From the NCBI GenBank assembly GCA_044375275.1, contig JBILMZ010000224.1:1-5409 (forward strand): DNA of 5,409 nucleotides, given 5' to 3'. Both the position numbers and the translations under genes were made by a program. This document shows positions 1 to 5,409 of the stretch, in pieces (the stretch's first letter is position 1; every line of letters starts with the position of its first letter). A model generated the notes under the pieces. The model saw nothing but the letters and a program-made list of their open reading frames with translations. It was not told the origin of the DNA and did not search any database. The DNA comes from SZUA-430 sp044375275 (GTDB lineage: Bacteria; Pseudomonadota; Alphaproteobacteria; Micropepsales; Micropepsaceae).

Positions 1-127
1 TCGCGCCGCCAGCCTTCGCCAGAATCTTCGTGATCGCTGCCGTCAGCGACGTCTTCCCGTGGTCGACGTGCCCAATCGTGCCAATGTTGCAGTGCGGCTT
101 GTTCCGCTCAAATTTCGCTTTGCCCAT
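1..127 (-). CDS. tuf: Elongation factor Tu (EF-Tu), N-terminal fragment, runs off the left edge
   Basis: EF-Tu is the cytoplasmic GTPase that delivers aminoacyl-tRNA to the ribosomal A site. Only the first 42 residues are in the window. They begin MGKAKFERNKPHCNIGTIGH and continue into the P-loop GHVDHGKT (residues 19-26) and the helix SLTAAITKILAKAGGA, which is the near-invariant EF-Tu amino terminus. The ATG is at 125-127 (minus strand). A good Shine-Dalgarno AAGGA (136-140) lies 8 nt upstream of it, which supports this start. The gene sits 69 bp downstream of tRNA-Gly and after tRNA-Tyr, the same kind of tRNA-tufB arrangement known from Escherichia coli, so co-transcription with the tRNAs is likely. 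The truncation is simply the window edge, not a broken gene. Whether this is tufA or tufB of a duplicated pair cannot be decided here. Confidence 0.97.
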   Translation of the reverse strand, partial: MGKAKFERNKPHCNIGTIGHVDHGKTSLTAAITKILAKAGGA

Positions 128-196
128 TCGTCAGATCCTTAGTTCAACTCTATTCATTCCGTTTGCGCACATCGAAGCCAAGACACTGGAGGAAGC

Positions 197-270
197 TGGA
201 GCGGGTGAAGGGAATCGAACCCTCGTCGTAAGCTTGGAAGGCTTCTGCTCTACCATTGAGCTACACCCGC
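197..270 (-). tRNA. tRNA-Gly (anticodon UCC)
   Basis: On the minus strand this folds as a standard 74-nt tRNA. The acceptor GCGGGTG pairs with CACCCGC, the D-stem is GCTC/GAGC, and the anticodon loop CTTCCAA has anticodon TCC at 236-238. The T-loop is TTCGATT, and the discriminator U and CCA tail are encoded in the DNA (197-200). The outermost anticodon-stem pair is a G-A mismatch, which I read as ordinary variation and not damage. It reads GGA and, by wobble, GGG glycine codons. It lies between tRNA-Tyr and tuf and probably is processed from the same precursor RNA. Confidence 0.97.
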
Positions 271-405
271 TTCTCGTCCGGCTTCAGCCGTATCAATCCG
301 TTTCTTTTCCAACCTTACGCAAAACACACTGTACGCCTGACGGCGAACTGCCCTACCATCGTCTGCGTTGCCCTGCCCACCCTGCCGGACACCACCGGAA
401 AAGGA

Positions 406-491
406 TGGTGGGGGAGGTAGGACTCGAACCTACGAAGGCGTAAGCCAGCGGATTTACAGTCCGCCCCCTTTGCCACTCGGGACACTCCCCC
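406..491 (-). tRNA. tRNA-Tyr (anticodon GUA)
   Basis: On the minus strand this is an 86-nt class II tRNA. The acceptor GGGGGAG pairs with CTCCCCC, the anticodon loop contains GTA (455-457), and a long variable arm has a GGC/GCC stem as expected for bacterial tRNA-Tyr. The T-arm includes TTCGAGT, the discriminator is A, and CCA is encoded (406-408). The run of six C at 487-492 leaves one extra G before the mature 5' end, so the RNase P site could be drawn one base either way. It is the first gene of the tRNA-Tyr, tRNA-Gly, tuf cluster; 135 bp separate it from tRNA-Gly, and I see nothing else in that gap. Confidence 0.97.
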
Positions 492-612
492 CAAAAAGGA
501 CATGCGCGATCTTGAGCCGCGTGCGTGCTTGCTTGTGCTGTTTGTGAATTTTATCCTATCTCTTGGGATCGCGCCTGCGTCTGCCCACCATTACAGGGGC
601 ATGAGAGCGGGG

Positions 613-642
613 TGTATGGCGAAATAGTCCATGGCTTGTCAA
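613..642 (-). promoter_or_regulatory. Candidate sigma70-type promoter for the tRNA-Tyr/tRNA-Gly/tuf cluster
   Basis: Read on the minus strand there is a perfect -35 box TTGACA (637-642), an 18-nt spacer and a weak -10 candidate CATACA (613-618). It would start transcription about 115 nt before the tRNA-Tyr 5' end. A consensus -35 with a poor -10 is plausible for a strong alphaproteobacterial stable-RNA promoter, but this is inference. The palindrome GGTTAACC (645-652) lies just upstream. The rest of the 192-bp spacer between tRNA-Tyr and rlmB (492-683) shows no clear plus-strand promoter for rlmB and no open gene that I would support. Confidence 0.4.
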
Positions 643-683
643 CTGGTTAACCCCTATCTTCCCACCGCTTTCGGGGCGGCACA

Positions 684-1463
684 ATGACCAGACACAGAGA
701 TAGAAACCGTCCGTCGGGCCACAAGGACCGCGGAGACACAGGCAGCCTCTTCTGGCTCTGGGGGACGCATGCGGCGACGGCAGCCCTGCGGAATCCGGCG
801 CGAAAGTGCCGAAAAGTGCTTGCTTCCCCGGGCACGGACCCCGCGGTTCTGGCGATTGCACAGAAGATGAAGGTGCCCGTCGAGATCGCCGAACCGGCTG
901 TTATCTCGCGAGTCGTCCCCCGGGAGGCGGTCCACCAGGGGCTCGCCGTTCATGTTTACCCGCTGGAGGAACAAGACGTCGCAGGCGTGCTCGAAACCGC
1001 CAAACGGCCGTGCTGCCTGATCTTGCTCGACCAAGTGACTGATCCCCATAACTTCGGTGCGGTGATCCGGTCGGCTGCCGCTTTCGGCGCCAGCGCGATC
1101 ATCGTGCAGGACCGGCACTCCCCTCCCCTCAGTGGCGTCCTGGCCAAGGCGGCAAGCGGCGCGCTGGAGAGCGTTCCCGTCGTGGGCGTGACCAACATCG
1201 CCCGGACGCTGGAGCAACTGGGCCGGGACGGGTTCCTGCGGCTGGCGTTTGCCGACGAGGCAACGGAGACGCTCGAAACCCTGGACCTTCAGCGTGACAC
1301 CATCCTGGTGCTCGGTTCGGAAGGAGAAGGCATTCGCAGGCTCACCCGCGAGAACTGCGATTTCAGCGTTCGGTTGCCCACCACGAAGGTGATGCCGAGC
1401 CTCAATGTCTCGAATGCGGCTGCCGTCGCGCTTTACGCCTGGTCGGTCGCGCAGGGAAAATAG
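684..1463 (+). CDS. rlmB: 23S rRNA 2'-O-ribose methyltransferase, SpoU/TrmH family (RlmB-like)
   Basis: This 259-residue protein belongs to the SPOUT (SpoU/TrmH) class of S-adenosylmethionine-dependent RNA 2'-O-methyltransferases. RlmB itself methylates G2251 in the P-loop of 23S rRNA. A basic tail (residues 1-20) precedes the substrate-binding domain with LWGTHAATAALRNP (25-38). The three catalytic-domain motifs follow: LDQVTDPHNFGAVIRSA (115-131, with the conserved Asn123 and Arg129), LVLGSEGEGI (208-217, Glu213) and SLNVSNAAAVALY (239-251), which forms the trefoil-knot cofactor site. Length and domain order fit the family. The ATG start is the only sensible one, although the GGGGCGGC before it is a poor ribosome site. 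The gene diverges from the tRNA-tuf cluster and has no partner on its strand. The exact methylated nucleotide is inferred from family; another TrmH-like paralogue is possible. Confidence 0.9.
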   Translation: MTRHRDRNRPSGHKDRGDTGSLFWLWGTHAATAALRNPARKCRKVLASPGTDPAVLAIAQKMKVPVEIAEPAVISRVVPREAVHQGLAVHVYPLEEQDVAGVLETAKRPCCLILLDQVTDPHNFGAVIRSAAAFGASAIIVQDRHSPPLSGVLAKAASGALESVPVVGVTNIARTLEQLGRDGFLRLAFADEATETLETLDLQRDTILVLGSEGEGIRRLTRENCDFSVRLPTTKVMPSLNVSNAAAVALYAWSVAQGK

Positions 1464-1476
1464 AGGGAAGCAAGGA

Positions 1477-1502
1477 GGCCGGATCCGTTTGCAGATCCGG
1501 CC
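1477..1502. terminator. Bidirectional hairpin terminator between two convergent genes
   Basis: A perfect 9-bp stem, GGCCGGATC (1477-1485) with GATCCGGCC (1494-1502), encloses an 8-nt loop. It starts 14 bp after the rlmB stop and ends 8 bp before the stop of the convergent outer-membrane gene, the classic place for a shared terminator. There is no clean U-tract on either strand: GGCTTCG follows on plus and CTCCTTGCTTCC on minus. Termination efficiency is therefore uncertain. Confidence 0.6.
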
Positions 1503-1509
1503 GGCTTCG

Positions 1510-2157
1510 TCAGAAGCGGTAATTCACGCCGAAATAGAGCTGGCTTGAGCTGATCTCGTACGGGCCGTCGATCGTGCCCATGGCATCCACATCATCGCCG
1601 TAGTCGGTGTAGCGATACTCGGCGACCATGGTCCAACGTTCGTTCACCGGAACGTCGACGCCTGCACCGATCGTCCATCCGACCGACTGGGTGTCATCGG
1701 AAATGAACGGCAGAGCCAGCTGGCGATACTGCGTTTCGAATGAAGCATAGGTGATGCCGGCCGTGGCATAGGGCATGAACCCATCCATGCGATAGCCGGC
1801 GCGACCGCGGAGCGAGGCTTCCCATTCCTGCTTCACCTTGAACACGACCGGGCCTGGCTCTTCTGCCCGGCCGTTTGCGTCGCCCATGGAAAAGTCCAGC
1901 ACTGCGCCGAGAACCCAGGGTCCGCTCGACGGATAATCGTGTCCGACGACGAGGGTGCCGAAAGCGCCATCTGCTTCATATGAGTTATCGGATCCGGTTC
2001 CGGCGCGCGCCGTTGTATCAAGCCAGCTGTAGCCGACCCTCGCGCCAGCGTAGGTTCCGGAGGGAGATTCGGACATGCCGCCGTCTGCAAGGGCTGGTGA
2101 AAGACCGGCCAGCGACGCCGCAACGATCAGGCTGGCGACTGAAGAAACTCTGTTCAT
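1510..2157 (-). CDS. Outer-membrane beta-barrel protein, Omp25/opacity-porin type
   Basis: This is a 215-residue exported protein. Residues 1-24 are a typical Sec signal peptide: Asn-Arg at the start, a hydrophobic core, and a PALA cleavage site with mature protein starting at DGG. The mature part alternates aromatic and polar residues as in an eight-strand barrel: GTYAGARVGYSWLD (34-47), LRGRAGYRMDGFMPYATAGITYASF (116-140), WTIGAGVDVPVNERWTMVAEYRYTDYG (161-187). It ends in LYFGVNYRF with the terminal Phe recognised by the BAM assembly machinery. EYRYTDYG is a hallmark of the alphaproteobacterial Omp25/RopB-like small surface proteins, to which I assign it by family resemblance. The ATG is supported by GGAG (2164-2167) 6 nt upstream. 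I see no convincing promoter in the 153-bp space before it. No specific cargo or ligand can be inferred; a structural envelope role is most likely. Confidence 0.88.
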   Translation of the reverse strand: MNRVSSVASLIVAASLAGLSPALADGGMSESPSGTYAGARVGYSWLDTTARAGTGSDNSYEADGAFGTLVVGHDYPSSGPWVLGAVLDFSMGDANGRAEEPGPVVFKVKQEWEASLRGRAGYRMDGFMPYATAGITYASFETQYRQLALPFISDDTQSVGWTIGAGVDVPVNERWTMVAEYRYTDYGDDVDAMGTIDGPYEISSSQLYFGVNYRF

Positions 2158-2250
2158 GACGCACTCCGTGGGAGAACAAGCGTCAGGATCCTTTCAGGCT
2201 GGCGCTCCCGACGCAATCCGGTTCCCGTCACACCCGCGTCTGAGAGTGAG

Positions 2251-2295
2251 CAAAAACAACCCTGTGTTGGGAGGCTTCGGGACCTTCGCCCAACA
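2251..2295 (-). terminator. Rho-independent terminator of fhs
   Basis: On the minus strand, 15 bp after the fhs stop, TGTTGGG (2289-2295) pairs perfectly with CCCAACA (2265-2271). The stem is extended by AGG/CCT inside after a 3-nt bulge. A U-rich stretch (TTGTTTTT, 2252-2259) follows a few bases after the stem. Position, stem and U-tract suit an intrinsic terminator, although the tract is separated from the stem by about 5 nt. It would insulate fhs from the outer-membrane gene downstream on the same strand. Confidence 0.6.
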
Positions 2296-2310
2296 GACGT
2301 AACGCCGAGA

Positions 2311-4008
2311 TCAGAAAAGGCCCTCGACCAGGCCGCGCTCGTTCAGGCGGATTGCGTTGGCGGCCGGCACGCGCGGCAGGCCGGGCATTGTCATGATGTC
2401 GCCGGCGATCACGACCACGAACTCTGCCCCGGCCGACAGGCGGATCTCGCGGATCGGGATCGTATGGCCGGAGGGCGCGCCCACCAGCTTCGGATCGGTC
2501 GAGAAAGAGTACTGCGTCTTGGCCATGCACACGGGCAGATGACCATAGCCGCTGCGCTCCAGTTCCTCGAAACGGTCCAATACGGCCTTGTCGGCTGAGA
2601 TGCCGGACGCCCCATACAGCGACGTCGCGATCATGCGAACCTTCTCGAGAAGCGGCATGTCGTCGGGATAAAGCGGCTTGAAACGGGAGGGGCTCCCTTC
2701 CGCCAGGCGCAACACTTCGTTGGCGAGTTCAGCGGCGCCCTTTCCGCCATCGGCCCAATGCGTGCACAGGATGGCGCGCGCGCCCTGCGCTGCGGCCGCT
2801 TCCTGGACAGCGGCGATCTCGGCGTCGGTGTCGTCGCTGAAGCGGTTGATGCCGACCACAACCGGGACGCCGAACGATTTCACATTGGCAAGGTGGCGCG
2901 CGAGGTTGGAACTGCCCCGGCGGACAGCCTCCACGTTTGCCTCGCGCAGGCGATCCTTCGCGACGCCGCCATGCATTTTCAGCGCGCGGACCGTGGCGAC
3001 GATCACGGCTGCGGCCGGCTTCAGGCCTGCCTTACGGCACTTGATGTCGAAGAATTTCTCGGCGCCGAGATCCGCGCCGAAGCCCGCTTCGGTCACGACG
3101 TAGTCGGCCAACCGCAAGGCCGTCGTGGTGGCCAGGACGGAGTTGCAGCCATGCGCAATATTCGCAAACGGGCCGCCATGCACGAAGACGGGATTGTTCT
3201 CCAGCGTTTGCACAAGGTTCGGCATCAGCGCGTCCTTGAGCAGGACGGTCATGGCGCCGGCCGCGCCGATGTCGCGCGCCGTGATGTTCTTCTTTTCTCG
3301 GGTTTGCGCCACGACGATGTTGCCGAGGCGGCGCTCCAGGTCGGCCAGGTCGCGCGACAGGCAGAAAATCGCCATGACCTCGGAGGCGACCGTGATGTCA
3401 AAGCCGTCCTCGCGCGGAAAGCCGTTCGAGACACCGCCCAGCGAACTGACGATCTCGCGCAGCGCGCGGTCGTTCATGTCCATCACGCGGCGCCAGAACA
3501 CGCGGCGCGGATCGATCTGCAGGGCGTTGCCCCAATAGATGTGGTTGTCGACCATGGCAGCGAGCAGGTTGTTGGCCGCCGTGATGGCGTGGAAGTCGCC
3601 CGTGAAGTGGAGGTTGATGTCCTCCATCGGCACGACCTGCGCGTGGCCGCCGCCGGCCGCTCCACCCTTCATGCCGAAGCAGGGGCCGAGCGACGGTTCG
3701 CGGATGCAACCAACCGCGCGCTTGCCAATATGGTTGAGGCCGTCCGTCAGACCAACGGTCGTCGTCGTCTTGCCCTCACCCGCCGGTGTCGGCGTGATCG
3801 CGGTGACCAGGATGAGCTTGCCTTCGGGCTTCGACTTGAGCCCGTCGATGAAGTCAAATGAGAGCTTCGCCTTGTGGCGACCATAGGCGTGCAGCGCGTC
3901 AGCCGGAATGCCGACAGTTCTCGCGACTTCCTCAATCGGCTTCATGCGCGCGGCGCGCGCGATTTCAAGATCGTCTTTCAAGCAAAGCGTCCCCGCTAAA
4001 GAGGGCAA
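2311..4008 (-). CDS. fhs: Formate-tetrahydrofolate ligase (10-formyl-THF synthetase)
   Basis: The enzyme joins formate and tetrahydrofolate using ATP to give 10-formyl-tetrahydrofolate, ADP and phosphate, in the cytoplasm. The protein is 565 residues against a usual 555-560, and full-length. Visible family hallmarks are the ATP-binding P-loop PTPAGEGKTT (73-82), EPSLGP (104-109), GGGHAQVVPMEDINLHFTGD (119-138) and the C-terminal PGLPR (542-546), with the usual GLF end. No internal stop or frameshift is seen. The start is TTG at 4006-4008; an in-frame TTG at 3979-3981 gives 556 residues and a start closer to relatives (KDDLEIARAARMKPIEEV). Both have a Shine-Dalgarno, so the choice is open; I keep the longer form for its GAGG. 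It is a single-gene unit with no folD beside it, so its role (purine supply, formate assimilation or detoxification) is not shown by context. Confidence 0.97.
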   Translation of the reverse strand: MPSLAGTLCLKDDLEIARAARMKPIEEVARTVGIPADALHAYGRHKAKLSFDFIDGLKSKPEGKLILVTAITPTPAGEGKTTTTVGLTDGLNHIGKRAVGCIREPSLGPCFGMKGGAAGGGHAQVVPMEDINLHFTGDFHAITAANNLLAAMVDNHIYWGNALQIDPRRVFWRRVMDMNDRALREIVSSLGGVSNGFPREDGFDITVASEVMAIFCLSRDLADLERRLGNIVVAQTREKKNITARDIGAAGAMTVLLKDALMPNLVQTLENNPVFVHGGPFANIAHGCNSVLATTTALRLADYVVTEAGFGADLGAEKFFDIKCRKAGLKPAAAVIVATVRALKMHGGVAKDRLREANVEAVRRGSSNLARHLANVKSFGVPVVVGINRFSDDTDAEIAAVQEAAAAQGARAILCTHWADGGKGAAELANEVLRLAEGSPSRFKPLYPDDMPLLEKVRMIATSLYGASGISADKAVLDRFEELERSGYGHLPVCMAKTQYSFSTDPKLVGAPSGHTIPIREIRLSAGAEFVVVIAGDIMTMPGLPRVPAANAIRLNERGLVEGLF

Positions 4009-4014
4009 AATTTA

Positions 4015-4018
4015 CCTC
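4015..4018 (-). promoter_or_regulatory. Shine-Dalgarno deciding the TTG start of fhs
   Basis: On the minus strand GAGG lies 6 nt upstream of the TTG at 4006-4008, an ideal spacing. The alternative inner TTG (3979-3981) has GGGGA (3990-3994) 8 nt upstream. Comparison with other alphaproteobacterial proteins, which usually have only a few residues before the (K/S)DxEIA segment, favours the inner start. The sequence alone does not settle it. Confidence 0.5.
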
Positions 4019-4027
4019 AAGTACAGA

Positions 4028-4052
4028 CAAGGTCACGTTAAATCTGACCTTG
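4028..4052. promoter_or_regulatory. Perfect inverted repeat, candidate operator in the fhs divergent spacer
   Basis: CAAGGTCA (4028-4035) is repeated inverted as TGACCTTG (4045-4052) around the 9-nt spacer CGTTAAATC, giving a 25-bp dyad centred at 4040. It sits 20-44 nt upstream of the fhs TTG and about 100 nt upstream of the divergent membrane-protein GTG. Its 17-nt centre-to-centre half-site distance (between one and two helical turns) fits a dimeric repressor or activator site. A second GGTCA copy (minus strand CCGGTCAAGGTCA, 4047-4057) overlaps its edge. I do not recognise the motif and could not find strong -35/-10 boxes nearby. The rest of the spacer (4053-4152) shows nothing else that I can support. 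Confidence 0.45.
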
Positions 4053-4152
4053 ACCGGCTCAGTGTCCCGTCAGCGTGCAGGGGGCATGGCAAACATGATG
4101 GCCTGGCGATAGTCTGTCGCCTTGCGCGTCGAGTTCGCCATGGGAACGCATT

Positions 4153-5409
4153 GTGGAAAACCTAATCAGATCTCCGAAGTCCGCCATCTCTGATGCGAGC
4201 GCCGGGCTGAAGTCGGGTCTCATCGCTGCAGCTTGCGGGGTATTCGGGGTCGTTTGCGGATTTGTCCTCTACGTGGTGTTCACGCACATGTTCGAGCAGG
4301 GCGATTTCGCGGCCAAGGCCACGGGCGTCGTTGCAGGCCTTGTCGTGTCGCTGGCAGTGGCGTGGACCGCCGAGCGGCTGTGGGAAACCATCGACAGCGG
4401 CGAGTTCAGGCTGGGCGGACATACGCGACGCGCATTTCTCGCGGGGCTTTCGCTTGTCGTTGTTTTCGAACTCTCTGCTTCGGCCTTCGAGGATTTTGCG
4501 CGCGAACTGACGGGCGATTTCGATGGCATCAAGCGCATCGCTGCCGCTGTCGCCGGCCGTGATGAGGGACAGGCCGAGACGCCACTCAGCCCGGATGAGT
4601 CGCGCACCCTCCTCGCGATGCTGAAGGAAGTTGCACTTCGCCTGCAAGCCCTTCCGAGCCCGGGACTTGAGCAAACTCCCGGATCGCGGCTGCTGGGCTT
4701 GCTCACGACGCGCGAGCGCCTCACCATCTTCTACAATGAAATCCGGCCGACGGATGAAGCGCTGGCTCAGGTCTTTTTCCAGTCGATTTCCCCAATGCTG
4801 GGCGTTGTGTCAGCAAGCTCACGCCTCACCGACGGATGCAGGGAACGCCTGCGTTTCATCTCTCCTCCACTGTCAGCGGGCGGGATCGCGATCATTCCCG
4901 GTTCGACGGCGCAGGACATCAGCGCGTGTCGTGCTTTTCTCGGTTCGCTCAATGACAGAAACCGCGCCTCGCGCCTGGCGGAAGCGATGCAGCGCGTGCT
5001 GGCGCGGCATGATCTCTTTGATGCTGCCAGTTTCCGGCAATCCATAAAGGGGGAACCTCTCGGGCTCGAGAGGAGTGTCATCCTGACACTCGAGGACCAG
5101 CGGCGGCAATGTGATGCCATCCGCAACAGTTCGCCCGCTGCGTCCATCCGCCTTTGTGCCGACGCCGTCCGGAATGGTGATGCGCGCGCCGGATCCGGGC
5201 GTCTGATCGATCCGGGCGAAATGCGCGCGCTGAACCGTGGCCTTCTGGCCGCAGCGTTTCCAGGCGCGGTGCAGCCGCTGCCGGTCCTGTGGTGGGACAT
5301 GGCACTGATGCTGATGATGTGGTGTACGTCCGCAATGGTCGTCGGTGGCTTCCTTTCCCAGCTGACGCAGGCGGAAGAAACCGTCACTGGTGTTCGAGGC
5401 CTGGGCCGT
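4153..5409 (+). CDS. Unrecognised membrane protein with a large cysteine-containing loop, open at the right edge
   Basis: This frame is open for 419 codons and has no stop in the window. I chose GTG 4153 because a TGGGA site (4141-4145) lies 7 nt before it, an in-frame stop occurs at 4096, and no ATG, GTG or TTG falls between. Residues 1-22 are basic, followed by hydrophobic segments at about 23-45, 57-74 and 94-112, a loop of roughly 270 residues, and a fourth segment at about 383-401. Charge distribution (basic N-terminus and FRLGGHTRR at 85-93) places the N-terminus inside, so the 113-382 loop would be periplasmic. Four loop cysteines (229, 259, 320, 335) could form disulphides. I recognise no catalytic motif or family; the part after 401 may carry a cytoplasmic domain outside the window. 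A signalling or envelope role is only a guess. GC-rich codon use matches the neighbours, and I see no sign of transfer. Confidence 0.75.
   Translation, partial: MENLIRSPKSAISDASAGLKSGLIAAACGVFGVVCGFVLYVVFTHMFEQGDFAAKATGVVAGLVVSLAVAWTAERLWETIDSGEFRLGGHTRRAFLAGLSLVVVFELSASAFEDFARELTGDFDGIKRIAAAVAGRDEGQAETPLSPDESRTLLAMLKEVALRLQALPSPGLEQTPGSRLLGLLTTRERLTIFYNEIRPTDEALAQVFFQSISPMLGVVSASSRLTDGCRERLRFISPPLSAGGIAIIPGSTAQDISACRAFLGSLNDRNRASRLAEAMQRVLARHDLFDAASFRQSIKGEPLGLERSVILTLEDQRRQCDAIRNSSPAASIRLCADAVRNGDARAGSGRLIDPGEMRALNRGLLAAAFPGAVQPLPVLWWDMALMLMMWCTSAMVVGGFLSQLTQAEETVTGVRGLGR
5056..5091 (+). repeat. Two back-to-back perfect hairpins inside the membrane-protein gene
   Basis: CCTCTCG (5056-5062) pairs with CGAGAGG (5067-5073) around loop GGCT. 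Immediately after, GAGTGTCA (5073-5080) pairs with TGACACTC (5084-5091) around the 3-nt loop TCC, the two stems sharing base 5073. Both are perfect, of 7 and 8 bp. They lie in coding sequence for residues about 302-313. No U-tract follows, so they are not an intrinsic terminator. They may be chance in GC-rich coding DNA or an RNA element; I only report the structure. Confidence 0.35.

Noticed and set aside
30..443. Plus-strand open frame of 137 codons over tuf, tRNA-Gly and tRNA-Tyr
   Set aside because: It crosses two tRNA genes and the tuf start in antisense, so it cannot be a real gene.
654..1217. Minus-strand open frame of 187 codons over rlmB
   Set aside because: Shadow of the conserved SpoU-family reading frame on the other strand.
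2758..3861. Long plus-strand open frame (367 codons) opposite fhs
   Set aside because: It is exactly antisense to the conserved fhs reading frame, is rich in Arg/Ala/Asp as GC-rich shadows are, and has no recognisable motif.
3940..3962. Alternating GC-rich tract that looks palindromic
   Set aside because: It simply encodes the Ala/Arg-rich segment ARAARM near the fhs start in a GC-rich codon style.
4140..4193. Short ATG frame (17 codons) overlapping the start of the membrane-protein gene
   Set aside because: No ribosome site of its own and no known leader-peptide pattern; the GTG at 4153 has the better spacing.
4162..4674. Minus-strand open frame of 170 codons
   Set aside because: It lies opposite the membrane-protein frame, which has a start with a ribosome site, hydrophobic segments and no stop for 419 codons.

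Overview
The window looks like a core chromosomal segment of a GC-rich alphaproteobacterium. The reasons are the strongly alphaproteobacterial character of the tRNA-Gly(UCC), the formate-tetrahydrofolate ligase and the Omp25/opacity-type beta-barrel, the high GC content, and the absence of any transposase, integrase, phage gene or CRISPR repeat. I cannot fix the genus from this sequence.

Layout, left to right. Positions 1-491 (minus strand) hold the translation cluster tRNA-Tyr(GUA), tRNA-Gly(UCC) and the first 42 codons of tuf (EF-Tu), which runs off the left edge. A candidate sigma70 promoter for this cluster lies at 613-642. The divergent gene at 684-1463 (plus) is a SpoU/TrmH-family 23S rRNA 2'-O-ribose methyltransferase, best called rlmB. 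A perfect 9-bp hairpin at 1477-1502 separates it from the convergent gene at 1510-2157 (minus), a small outer-membrane beta-barrel protein with a signal peptide. Upstream of that gene is a terminator-like hairpin with a U-rich tail (2251-2295), which ends the 2311-4008 (minus) fhs gene for formate-tetrahydrofolate ligase. fhs starts at a TTG codon and shares a 144-bp divergent spacer with a plus-strand gene that begins at GTG 4153 and is still open at the right edge (419 codons visible). That last gene encodes an unrecognised membrane protein with four predicted membrane segments and a large, cysteine-containing loop between segments 3 and 4. The spacer carries a perfect 8-bp inverted repeat (4028-4052) that looks like an operator.

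Functionally, the left third is ribosome and translation machinery (EF-Tu, two tRNAs, an rRNA modification enzyme). The middle has an envelope protein and a one-carbon enzyme that makes 10-formyl-tetrahydrofolate, which feeds purine synthesis and initiator Met-tRNA formylation. The genes sit in separate transcription units, and nothing in the sequence ties them into one pathway. No clear new system is visible. The least explained items are the truncated membrane protein, the inverted repeat in front of it, and two back-to-back hairpins inside its coding region.
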